This document shows positions 49,404 through 56,493 of a stretch of 64,000 nt of DNA, piece after piece. The position numbers were made by a program, and so were the translations under genes. Origin of the DNA: Avibacterium paragallinarum (GTDB lineage: Bacteria > Pseudomonadota > Gammaproteobacteria > Enterobacterales > Pasteurellaceae); NCBI RefSeq assembly GCF_900450705.1, contig NZ_UGHK01000002.1, positions 1,802,970-1,866,969 on the forward strand. Reading direction: 5' to 3'. The notes under the pieces were generated by a model. That model ran no database searches. It had not been told where the DNA came from and worked only from the letters and a program-made list of their open reading frames with translations. Position 1 is the stretch's first letter, and each line of letters starts with the position of its first letter.

Positions 49404-50339
49404 TTATTTTTTCACAATCGTTGCCGTAATTCCCAACGCTTTAACTGGAGCGAAATATTCTCTTAATTGTTCAAGCGTTCCTGTAAATGGGATTTCTTGA
49501 GCAGGGATTTTAAGAATAAATTGCGTTGTCGCTGGTGGCGTTGCTTGGCTTGGCGTTTGCGGTCCACTATTCGCCGTATTTTCATTGATGTTTTCCTGTT
49601 GGCTGTGGGCGTTTTCTTGTAACTTCGCTTCCGCACGGGCTTTTGCCTCTTGCTCCGCTTTGGCTTTGATTTCCGCTTCGCGTTTTTCTTCTTCGGCAAT
49701 TCGTGCTTGAATGATGGGTTCAAGCTCGTCATCGCCAGTAATCAGATTGAGCCAATCCTTAAAGAGATACTCATAAGAGATAGGGATTAGCTTACGACGC
49801 GCAGAAAGTCGAGCAGCTTCGGTTGCAATTTCTGCCCCGATAAGGGTTTCTTCGGCATTTACAGCTTTCGTGAGAGTGGCAAGAGTGCTACGGCGTTTGG
49901 TTGCTTCGTCTAAGCGTTTTTTAATCGTGGCTTTTGAGATAACCTGTTCAAGTGCAATGCACACATCGTTTTCAAAGCCTGATTTGACGACGGCAAGTCG
50001 TTCAAATGCGTCATTAACAATGCTCGCTTTGATTTCCGCTTCTTTGGTTTTCACCAGCTTTTCACGCTCTAAACGAGCTTGGCGGAAACGTTCTGCTATC
50101 GCTTGAGCCTGTTCAATAAGCTGTTTAATTTCGCCATTTTGAGCATTGGCAATGGCTTCTTTAGTGCGTTTTTCTAGCTCGGTTAAATCTTTAATGTCTT
50201 GCTTTGCTTGGGCGAAGTCGTCATCCGTTTCAAATCTGTTGCTAAGCCCGGCAAGATAGTTTTCGGCTTGTTGTTGGAAGGTGGAAATGTTGGTAGAAAG
50301 CACTTTGCTTTCGGTGGATAAAATTAAATTGAATTCCAT
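49404..50339 (-). CDS. DUF1351-type phage protein
   Basis: 311 residues starting MEFNLILSTESKVLSTNISTF after a GAGG Shine-Dalgarno; the frame extends 38 codons upstream without support. Long helical N-terminal two thirds (RFRQARLEREKLVKTKEAEI), a Glu/Ala/Lys-rich coiled coil and a Gln/Thr/Pro linker before a small C-terminal domain (FILKIPAQEIPFTGTLEQL). The pattern fits DUF1351 proteins found beside phage recombination genes. Role unknown. Confidence 0.75.
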   Translation of the reverse strand: MEFNLILSTESKVLSTNISTFQQQAENYLAGLSNRFETDDDFAQAKQDIKDLTELEKRTKEAIANAQNGEIKQLIEQAQAIAERFRQARLEREKLVKTKEAEIKASIVNDAFERLAVVKSGFENDVCIALEQVISKATIKKRLDEATKRRSTLATLTKAVNAEETLIGAEIATEAARLSARRKLIPISYEYLFKDWLNLITGDDELEPIIQARIAEEEKREAEIKAKAEQEAKARAEAKLQENAHSQQENINENTANSGPQTPSQATPPATTQFILKIPAQEIPFTGTLEQLREYFAPVKALGITATIVKK

Positions 50340-50341
50340 TA

Positions 50342-50623
50342 TTAAATCCTCTGAATGATTTTTTGCTTGGCTAATTTCTCGATGGCTTGTTGTCGGTAGG
50401 GGAGGTAATCCGCCCCGCTTCCTACGGCAAGCCAAAATAAATCGTTGTCGCACAGGGTTTGGGTGAACTCGTCAAAGAGCGTTTCATCGCCCTTTCTGAT
50501 TTGCTCGTCAATGCGTTGGATTTCTGCTTGTAACCGTTCTTCAAAGGCATCTTCAGCGTAATGGGCTTCACACTGACGATCGCGTTTGGTATCCACCGCT
50601 CGGGCAAGTTCGCTATCGTTCAT
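50342..50623 (-). CDS. hypothetical phage protein
   Basis: 93 residues, acidic and helical (EDAFEERLQAEIQRIDEQIR, then DYLPYRQQAIEKLAKQKII). It ends two bases before the DUF1351 start and overlaps the gene upstream by 11 bases, so it sits in a tight operon. Not recognised. Confidence 0.7.
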   Translation of the reverse strand: MNDSELARAVDTKRDRQCEAHYAEDAFEERLQAEIQRIDEQIRKGDETLFDEFTQTLCDNDLFWLAVGSGADYLPYRQQAIEKLAKQKIIQRI

Positions 50624-50888
50624 TGGTTATCTCCTGTTGCAAAAGTGCGGTGTAATTTTTGAGGTATTTTTCAGCCTCAACGGTTAAATTGGGCGGTAAG
50701 TCGCCTTGTTCTTGTTGCCACTCAAGGTTGGCTTGGCGTTCCATTTCGGCGAGTTGTTCTAATGTGAAGCCTTGGTTTGTGTAGTAATCTTCCGCCGTTT
50801 GTGCGTAGGCATCGGCAAGGCTTAGAGCAGAGATAACGACAAATAAAATGAGTAGGGCTTGTAGTGTATGTTTGATAAGTGCGTTCAT
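50613..50888 (-). CDS. small exported phage protein
   Basis: 91 residues from MNALIKHTLQALLILFVVIS, with AAGGAA upstream. The hydrophobic N-terminus followed by ADAYAQTAED looks like a signal peptide (cleavage near AYA-QT). The mature part is acidic and helical. Unknown function, probably acting in the periplasm. Confidence 0.7.
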   Translation of the reverse strand: MNALIKHTLQALLILFVVISALSLADAYAQTAEDYYTNQGFTLEQLAEMERQANLEWQQEQGDLPPNLTVEAEKYLKNYTALLQQEITNER

Positions 50889-51130
50889 TTTTGTTTCCTT
50901 TTTAATTGCTTTGTGATGGTTTGAGCAAATTGCTTTGCCCACTGATAAGCCTCTTCTTTATTTGTAAAACGTTTCCGCTTCCGTGAGATTTGATGTGGAT
51001 ATCCATCAATGATTTGAAATATCCTCACATCACCACGAAAACAGTCGTGCCGTTTATGTTTAATGTCGTGGCGAAATCCTTTAGTTGAGCCATCGTGGTA
51101 AGCACTGCTATGTACGCGATAAATTGGCAT
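50885..51130 (-). CDS. hypothetical basic phage protein
   Basis: 81 residues, rich in His, Lys and Arg (GFRHDIKHKRHDCFRGDVRI, ending AQTITKQLKRKQK). It may bind nucleic acid. It overlaps both neighbours by a few bases. Confidence 0.65.
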   Translation of the reverse strand: MPIYRVHSSAYHDGSTKGFRHDIKHKRHDCFRGDVRIFQIIDGYPHQISRKRKRFTNKEEAYQWAKQFAQTITKQLKRKQK

Positions 51131-51446
51131 TGTTCTTCTCCATCTGTTTTAGATGTCTGAGTAAATAACTTACTTCCGGTTTTAGTAAGCGTTGAGTTTC
51201 AAAGGTCAGTAGTTTTCGTCCCGTTCGATAAATTAGTTCATGCGTGAAATGTACTGCGAAGAGTTGGCGATTAATGTCGTCTATCTGTAGGGTGGTTGGA
51301 TTATCAAACACGGCGATATACAGTTTATTGTTGTGATAAAGGCTAACCTCACCATATTGCGTTGCAATCTGACTTGTGGTGATGTTCTCACCTAATTTTG
51401 ATTTAACGTAATCTGCCACCAATGTTTCATAACCACGCTGTTTCAT
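51108..51446 (-). CDS. hypothetical phage protein
   Basis: 112 residues from MKQRGYETLVADYVKSKLG; an in-frame ATG seven codons upstream has a weaker context. A mixed alpha/beta pattern (LYIAVFDNPTTLQIDDINRQ). Not recognised. It overlaps the next gene by 23 bases. Confidence 0.65.
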   Translation of the reverse strand: MKQRGYETLVADYVKSKLGENITTSQIATQYGEVSLYHNNKLYIAVFDNPTTLQIDDINRQLFAVHFTHELIYRTGRKLLTFETQRLLKPEVSYLLRHLKQMEKNNANLSRT

Positions 51447-51488
51447 CTCTGTTTCCTTTTTAATCAAATTACTGAATTTAGGGTGTAG

Positions 51489-51528
51489 AAAACCGCCACA
51501 CGCTTCAAAGTGAAGTGCGGTCGGTTTT
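51489..51528 (-). terminator. USS-containing hairpin after the third antirepressor
   Basis: AAAACCG (51489-51495) and CGGTTTT (51522-51528) around AAGTGCGGT. Same element as at 40510 and 47512. Confidence 0.55.
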
Positions 51529-51538
51529 TGTTGAGTTT

Positions 51539-52405
51539 TTAGCGTAAGTAATTTACGGTTTTTGTGGGGCTTTGCTCTGTTCTTGGGCTGTTAAAAATCC
51601 AGCTTTCGATTTCTTGCTGTATTTTTTTATCTTTAAGCGATTGGGTGTGCTTGGCGATAAAACTTTCTAGGGTTTGTGCAAGTCGATTGCTAGCAGTACC
51701 AAGGTTGAAAGCGGTTTTGTAGTTTTTATGGCTTTCTAAATCAGAAAATAGCTCCTCTAAACGCTCCCAAGCGGCAACAGAATGATTGATGTAATTCATT
51801 GCTTTAGCTAGCATATAGAAATTTTCCATATCTAACGCAAGGCTATTGGGTGGCAATTCTTGCATTGAGTGCATTGAAGCAATGTAAATCATTACAGCAC
51901 GATGATCTTTGCGTTTGATTTGCTCATATTTCGCCACCGCAAATTTATTTTTCACTCTTGCCCAGATTTCGCCATAACTCATTTTTGTGCGTTGATGGGT
52001 TGCAGCAACGGCGTTTTGAATAAGGCGTTGTTCTTCGGGGGTGATGGTGTCATTTTCTGTTACTGCTAAGTTTTGGTGCTCTTGCCGTTCGACTTCTTGA
52101 TCGAGAATATCCAGCACCCATTTTCTAAACTCTTTGGCAACTTTGGTGTGAGAAAGCATTCCGATTAGGTGAGCACCACGCAAGCTGAAAATTCGCACTT
52201 TTTGCATTCCGCCGTTGGTTTGCATATTAATCAGTGCGGTCATATTTGGGGTAAATTCGTCAGCGTGGCGTTCGTAAATAGATTTTACATTTCTACTATG
52301 ATCAGAATAGCCTAAAGCTTTTCCTAGCTCGAAAACTGTGAACCAAATTTGATTTTGATAATGAGTAACTAAAATAGGTTTATTTTGAAAAGTTAAAGTT
52401 GTCAT
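51539..52405 (-). CDS. phage antirepressor-like protein (third cassette)
   Basis: 288 residues. The N-terminal domain reads QIWFTVFELGKALGYSDHSRNVKSIY and VRIFSLRGAHLIGMLSHTKVAKEFRKWVLDILD, the P22-type antirepressor / Bro-N pattern. The C-terminal half is helical and unrelated to the other two. GGAG sits 8 bases before the ATG and is complementary to an upstream leader segment (52495-52502), suggesting RNA control as in P1 ant. Confidence 0.88.
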   Translation of the reverse strand: MTTLTFQNKPILVTHYQNQIWFTVFELGKALGYSDHSRNVKSIYERHADEFTPNMTALINMQTNGGMQKVRIFSLRGAHLIGMLSHTKVAKEFRKWVLDILDQEVERQEHQNLAVTENDTITPEEQRLIQNAVAATHQRTKMSYGEIWARVKNKFAVAKYEQIKRKDHRAVMIYIASMHSMQELPPNSLALDMENFYMLAKAMNYINHSVAAWERLEELFSDLESHKNYKTAFNLGTASNRLAQTLESFIAKHTQSLKDKKIQQEIESWIFNSPRTEQSPTKTVNYLR

Positions 52406-52450
52406 ATAAGACTCCGCTCAAATAAGTTTTATAAAACTCATCACAAGCAA

Positions 52451-52537
52451 CGCCAATTACTGGTGATGAACTAGATAGGATTGGCGTTACAGTTGAGCGG
52501 TGCTTACTGCAGTTCTTTTCAGAACTCCTATCTAGCC
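52451..52537 (-). ncRNA. C4-like structured leader of the third antirepressor
   Basis: On the minus strand CTAGATAGGA (52528-52537) pairs with TCCTATCTAG (52475-52484), enclosing a GAAA tetraloop hairpin (AGTTCT/AGAACT) and GCACCGCTCAAC. AACGCCAAT and ATTGGCGTT form a second stem. CCGCTCAA in the loop is the exact complement of TTGAGCGG at the Shine-Dalgarno (52416-52423). The fold differs from the two duplicated C4-like copies but keeps the GCACC-GCTCAAC look. Confidence 0.55.
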
Positions 52538-52616
52538 CATCATTGACAACGTTTGAAAGGGTGGATCAATTTGATCCTACCTTTAAAAGGTCTTAATTTT
52601 ACTAGATTTTAGTTAC

Positions 52617-52697
52617 AAAAAAAGTCGCTTAGGCGACTCTCCATTTATAACCGCCACTCAATTCAGGAACGCCAATTCCCGACTTTCGTTTGAAAGT
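52617..52697 (-). ncRNA. hairpin-terminator transcript, copy C
   Basis: From promoter copy C the minus strand reads CCACTTTC AAAC GAAAGTCGG, about 35 nt of spacer, then a perfect AGTCGC-CTAA-GCGACT terminator with seven T. The expected product is about 80 nt. The first hairpin is the same as in copies A and B; the terminator stem differs in sequence but not in role. Confidence 0.6.
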
Positions 52698-52703
52698 GGA
52701 TAT

Positions 52704-52732
52704 ATCCTAGATCAAAGGGCGGTGGTTGTCAA
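52704..52732 (-). promoter_or_regulatory. repeated prophage promoter, copy C
   Basis: TTGACA (52727-52732), 17-bp spacer, TAGGAT (52704-52709). It overlaps the 3' end of the 74-residue gene. Confidence 0.75.
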
Positions 52733-52957
52733 TTACTTTATAGTTATCTTTGGCTTAGAGCATTTCTCAGCCCATTTATTTACTTGTTCTATTTTTATCG
52801 CAATTTTTTTATTTAAAATTCTTTGCTCTTCTAGCAATAAATCTAATGCTTCTTTTTCTTCAAAATATTTTTCTAATCTCTCTTTTTGTGAAAGAAGGTT
52901 TTCCAACCAATCGTCATCAGGTTGGCCTTTATTAAAAAATCGATAATATCTGTTCAT
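52733..52957 (-). CDS. small coiled-coil phage protein
   Basis: 74 residues, MNRYYRFFNKGQPDDDWLEN then a charged heptad helix (LEKYFEEKEALDLLLEEQRI), ending SKPKITIK. It stands in the place occupied by the 164-residue gene in the other two cassettes, immediately upstream of the promoter unit. Not recognised. Confidence 0.7.
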   Translation of the reverse strand: MNRYYRFFNKGQPDDDWLENLLSQKERLEKYFEEKEALDLLLEEQRILNKKIAIKIEQVNKWAEKCSKPKITIK

Positions 52958-53056
52958 GAGCGATCTCCATTGTTAAAACCCATTCTGAAATCCCCTTAGT
53001 GCTGTGCTAGAATGTAAATGTCTAATTTATATTCATCAACAAAAGGAGATTTCAGA

Positions 53057-53395
53057 ATGGATAAATCGTTATCAAAATTTTTACTTGATGATTGGGAATG
53101 GTACAAAATGGGTATTTTAATTGGTTTTATTTTATTCTGTCTTATTGCTGCTGGGCAAATGCCAAATTTACCGACTACACCGTCTTTATTGGCTTCAATG
53201 GGTTTATTTTGGTTAAGTCTCGGGGAGTATGTTAATCACCCACGACAAGAGCGGTTAGTTGAACGAAATGGTAAGACAGTGCTTGAAATTGCTTACCCAC
53301 GAGTGAATAGCTTAATTGGTTATTTCTTTACACTGTTAGGCATTGTTTTTAGTGGACTGAGTATATATTTTTTCTATCAAATCATCTATTTTTAG
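53057..53395 (+). CDS. phage membrane protein, divergent strand
   Basis: 112 residues from MDKSLSKFLLDDWEWYKMG with GGAG before the ATG; a 13-codon upstream extension lacks a ribosome site. Hydrophobic segments at about 18-36, 42-58 and 90-110 suggest three membrane spans. One of the few plus-strand genes in this part of the prophage. Possibly a lysogenic conversion gene; unknown. Confidence 0.7.
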   Translation: MDKSLSKFLLDDWEWYKMGILIGFILFCLIAAGQMPNLPTTPSLLASMGLFWLSLGEYVNHPRQERLVERNGKTVLEIAYPRVNSLIGYFFTLLGIVFSGLSIYFFYQIIYF

Positions 53396-53565
53396 ATATT
53401 AAAATAGCCGTTAAAAACGGCTTACTACTCAGATTACCTTAATCCGAAGTAGGGCGGTTTGTTAACGCTGTTTTTTAACGAGAACAGCAAAACTCGCCTT
53501 ACTTGTTACCACAACTTATAAGGATTATAATTGTTGCAACCACAACTTATAAATTAGGATTTGTT

Positions 53566-53709
53566 ATGTCTAATCAAAAATCATCTCAATCAAAACCACA
53601 GCCAGCTCCTACTAAACCAACACAAACTGTTTATAGAAAACCTGAACCTGTTTTTATTGGTGATAGTGCAGATAAGCCAAGACCTAAAGGAAAGCCAATC
53701 TTAGGCTGA
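53566..53709 (+). CDS. short Pro/Lys-rich protein
   Basis: 47 residues from MSNQKSSQSKPQPAPTKP, ending DKPRPKGKPILG, probably disordered. AGGA precedes the ATG. A duplicated 14-mer (ACCACAACTTATAA) lies upstream near 53509 and 53540. The end overlaps the converging gene by nine bases. Confidence 0.5.
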   Translation: MSNQKSSQSKPQPAPTKPTQTVYRKPEPVFIGDSADKPRPKGKPILG

Positions 53710-54246
53710 TATGCCAACAATAAGAGCCGTTGCAACAGGTATACTAAACGATAACATTATTGCTTTGTCAGTGTGGCGGCGATATTCATTATTAAGATGA
53801 AGTAATTGAATAATATACTGGTTTGCATTATGTAATTCATATCGCCTTAATATGCCCAGTTTATTTTTATCTTGACTTGATTTAAATGTGTCATTATAGA
53901 GATTTTGTGGCATATTTGTTGTCAATGGTCTTTTTTTGCTTAGAATAATGTAATGCAATAACATTACTGCGGAAATAGACCACCCAGCGATACAAATGAT
54001 ACTAGCCAAAATAAAGTATATGTGTAATTTTTCGATATGATTAAGTAGTATTAATGTTACAGCACCGATACCTGCAATGAGATAATTCAGTAATCTATAT
54101 GCTTTTTCTCGGTTTTGTTCATTGGATTTTTGTATTTCTGCAATGCTTTGTTTGGCTTGGTCTTCGAGGTACTCAAGCATTTCATCATCGGTATCTAAGA
54201 AATAATCATCGGGTAGGCTCATTAGTTTCTCCAATATAGGTAGCAA
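53701..54246 (-). CDS. phage membrane protein with cytoplasmic helical ends
   Basis: 181 residues (MSLPDDYFLD, eight codons in, is an alternative start). Acidic helical N-terminus, then two hydrophobic segments (about 70-85 and 92-112), a helical middle and a hydrophobic C-terminus (AIMLSFSIPVATALIVGISA). The layout resembles SLATT-type or other two-helix membrane effectors, but I cannot assign it. Terminator GCCCAC/GTGGGC at 54285-54305 separates it from the next gene. Confidence 0.65.
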   Translation of the reverse strand: MLPILEKLMSLPDDYFLDTDDEMLEYLEDQAKQSIAEIQKSNEQNREKAYRLLNYLIAGIGAVTLILLNHIEKLHIYFILASIICIAGWSISAVMLLHYIILSKKRPLTTNMPQNLYNDTFKSSQDKNKLGILRRYELHNANQYIIQLLHLNNEYRRHTDKAIMLSFSIPVATALIVGISA

Positions 54247-54357
54247 GGCGTATTATTTTAATGTTAATTTTGTTTATAAAAAAGCCCACCTGTTACAGTG
54301 GGCAAAGTTAGGAGTATGTATGTCTGCACGGGGTTTAACGCCTTCCGTGTGGGCGTA

Positions 54358-55308
54358 TTAGCTGTTCAACCTTGATTTAGCGACTTCAATCAAGAGCTGA
54401 TATTCTCTTTTTATCTTTTCATCGTGGACTTCCGCGGATTTTTTCAAAAACTCCTCAACAGAGCCACTAAAACAGCCTCTAGTAGCCCACAATACTCCTT
54501 GTTTAGTTTTAAATATGGTTAATGTACCGTACTCCGTACCCACGTTTGAAAACCAGACAATATCAGATCTTTCACACACCACGGCATCACCGGACACCAC
54601 GGCATCGCCGGACACCTTGGCATCACCGGACACCACGGCATCGCCGTACACCTTGGCATTACCGTACACCTTGGCATTACCGTACACCACGGCATCACCG
54701 CACACCACGGCATCACCGTACACCTTGGCATTACCGTACACCTTGGCATTACCGCACACCACGGCATCACCGCACACCACGGCATCACCGTACACCACGG
54801 CATCGCCGTACACCTTGGCATTACCGTACACCTTGGCATTACCGCACACCACGGCATCACCGGACACCACGCCATCACCGGACACCACGGCATCGCCGTA
54901 CACCTTGGCATCACCGTACACCTCGGCATCACCGGACACCACGGCATCGCCGTACACCACGGCATCGCCGTACACCTTGGCATCGCCGGACACCTTGGCA
55001 TTACCGTACACCTCGGCATCGCCGTACACCTTGGCATTATCGTACACCACGGCATCACCGGACACCACGGCATCGCCGTACACCACGGCATCACCGGACA
55101 CCACGGCATTATCGTACACCTTGGCATTACCGTACACCCAGGCATCACCACTCTGATCTAAGTTTGACTCTTTCTCGACATATCCACCCAAATCACCAGC
55201 ACTAACGCCGATTGATGCGATTACTACTAAAGCTTTTATGCGATAGAGTTTAATTTTAGTTGTAAATCCGATCTCAATATATTCATCGGTTAATTCATAT
55301 TTTTTCAC
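54358..55308 (-). CDS. hexapeptide-repeat (beta-helix) phage protein
   Basis: 316 residues from a GTG preceded by AGGAG; a longer ATG frame adds 38 residues without a site. The N-terminal domain is YELTDEYIEI to SAGDLGGYVEKESNLDQSGD. About 32 hexapeptides follow, of the form V-[YSC]-G-[DN]-A-[VKE], encoded by 18-bp units. A globular end (DIVWFSNVGTEYGTLTIFKT) closes the protein. The repeat period fits a left-handed or similar beta-helix. The same N-terminal-plus-repeat layout is known for other phage proteins of unknown role. Confidence 0.8.
   Translation of the reverse strand: MKKYELTDEYIEIGFTTKIKLYRIKALVVIASIGVSAGDLGGYVEKESNLDQSGDAWVYGNAKVYDNAVVSGDAVVYGDAVVSGDAVVYDNAKVYGDAEVYGNAKVSGDAKVYGDAVVYGDAVVSGDAEVYGDAKVYGDAVVSGDGVVSGDAVVCGNAKVYGNAKVYGDAVVYGDAVVCGDAVVCGNAKVYGNAKVYGDAVVCGDAVVYGNAKVYGNAKVYGDAVVSGDAKVSGDAVVSGDAVVCERSDIVWFSNVGTEYGTLTIFKTKQGVLWATRGCFSGSVEEFLKKSAEVHDEKIKREYQLLIEVAKSRLNS
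54575..55160 (-). repeat. tandem 18-bp repeats encoding hexapeptides
   Basis: About 32 degenerate units around GGYGATGCCRWGGTGTAC read on the minus strand. Because the unit is a multiple of three, several frames on both strands stay open, which produces false ORFs. Confidence 0.95.
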
Positions 55309-55412
55309 TGCGTTTCTCCTATTTCTCATCTCATTCAGAACCGCACGCAAAGCCACGATGAAAAAGACTAAAAACGAGCGGCTAAGAATGCGGTTTTGAA
55401 TGAAAGTTATGA

Positions 55413-55481
55413 CAAGGCACACTAACTACGGCAAGAAGATTGGTCTAAAATAATCCGTAGATAATGACTCAGTGTGCCTTG
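55413..55481. repeat. 69-nt inverted repeat between the tRNA and the beta-helix gene
   Basis: Outer arms CAAGGCACACT (55413-55423) and AGTGTGCCTTG (55471-55481), inner arms CTACGG (55426-55431) and CCGTAG (55455-55460). It has no T run, so a processing stem or protein site is as likely as a terminator. Confidence 0.75.
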
Positions 55482-55489
55482 TGATAAAT

Positions 55490-55565
55490 TGGCGACCGCA
55501 GTAGGACTTGAACCTACAATCTCAGGTGGTGACAGCACCTTAGCTTATCCTTTTGCTATGCGGTC
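55490..55565 (-). tRNA. phage tRNA-Asp (GTC)
   Basis: 76 nt. Acceptor GACCGCA pairs with TGCGGTC (7 bp), discriminator G, encoded CCA. The anticodon arm AGGTG-CTGTCAC-CACCT has anticodon GTC (complement of 55531-55533), with the same loop as standard tRNA-Asp. T arm GTAGG-TTCAAGT-CCTAC. The D arm is weak (GC/GC, with flanking T-A). It overlaps the last 21 bases of the HNH-like gene. Confidence 0.65.
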
Positions 55566-56252
55566 CTTTTGTTGCTGTTGCTTTTTGAGTTTTATCAATT
55601 TTTCTCGTAGTTGAATAAACACATTAAAAGTTTGTTTCACACTGCTGTCTAATTCGTGGTAATTCAGCTTATGTCGCCATAGCATTTCATTACGACTGAT
55701 TAGTTCTAAATTAGATAACTCACAATTTTGAATATTGCCGTCTTTAAACCACAAAACAAATCCTTGAGGGATTTTGCCAAAGGCTTGCTCCCAGATAACA
55801 CGTGATTTTCTTTCATAACGCTTAACTCCTGTTTTTATCAACACGGCTTTTGCCATAGGGCAAAATCGCTCGTAACCAATAGGCTTTAAATGTTCTCCTT
55901 TTTTAAATCGCCCATTTCTACCAGTCAGCCAACCTCTTTTAGCACACAGTACCCTAATTACTTGTGCGGTCTGATTACGGTTAAACTTTTGATTAAATAG
56001 TTTGGTTAATTCCGCTTGCGGTAAAGTGCAATTTTCTTTGATAAAGGCTAACTCTTCTTTGGTATATCGATTGCAATGTTGAACCGTTGAGATAATTCCT
56101 AATCGTTTTTTTAGCTTTCTAAAAACCTGCCTATTCTTTAGCAAACCAAATTGTTGATAAAAGACCTGAATGAGATCTTTAGGAGCTAAATCTTTATGTT
56201 CACGGATAAAAGCAATATGTTCATCAGTAAACCTAAAGCGTTTTTTTGTCAT
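55545..56252 (-). CDS. HNH-family homing-nuclease-like protein, catalytic His not visible
   Basis: 235 residues. Two helical DNA-binding repeats at the N-terminus (FTDEHIAFIREHKDLAPKDL, then YTKEELAFIKENCTLPQAEL). The core RKSRVIWEQAFGKIPQGFVLWFKDGN-I-Q-N, then LSNLELISRNEML, is the HNH_3 scaffold, but the usual His-His before KDGN is Trp-Phe. It may bind DNA without cutting. The 3' end runs into the tRNA-Asp. Confidence 0.8.
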   Translation of the reverse strand: MTKKRFRFTDEHIAFIREHKDLAPKDLIQVFYQQFGLLKNRQVFRKLKKRLGIISTVQHCNRYTKEELAFIKENCTLPQAELTKLFNQKFNRNQTAQVIRVLCAKRGWLTGRNGRFKKGEHLKPIGYERFCPMAKAVLIKTGVKRYERKSRVIWEQAFGKIPQGFVLWFKDGNIQNCELSNLELISRNEMLWRHKLNYHELDSSVKQTFNVFIQLREKLIKLKKQQQQKDRIAKG

Positions 56253-56490
56253 TTTGTGCCTTTGATATTCTTAAAAAATCGGGTGCATCTGCCTCAATAG
56301 TGCGGTCACCGAAAAGCTGCATTGCTTTAATGGCTGTATTAGAATTTTGAATGATATTCGATGCAATACCAGATACCGCATTCGCTCTAGCAATTTCCCT
56401 TTTTAATTCTTCATCTGTTAAATCTTCATCTAACAATTTTTCTAATTGACTAAAAAGATGGTTGTTTAAATCAGTAATTTTATTTTTCAT
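56233..56490 (-). CDS. hypothetical helical phage protein
   Basis: 85 residues, MKNKITDLNNHLFSQLEKLL then DEDLTDEELKREIARANAVS, helical and acidic. A pattern seen in small phage proteins near replication/recombination genes. It overlaps the HNH-like gene by 20 bases. Confidence 0.7.
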   Translation of the reverse strand: MKNKITDLNNHLFSQLEKLLDEDLTDEELKREIARANAVSGIASNIIQNSNTAIKAMQLFGDRTIEADAPDFLRISKAQNDKKTL

Positions 56491-56493
56491 CGT

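Noticed and set aside
54575-55160. CRISPR-like tandem repeats
   Set aside because: Units are 18 bp with no unique spacers and are in-frame codons.
54515-55205. Long open frames on both strands across the beta-helix gene
   Set aside because: They are products of 18-bp tandem repeats (low-complexity SPDTTA, MPWCPV and RTPRHH strings). Only the minus frame with AGGAG and a non-repetitive N- and C-terminus is credible.
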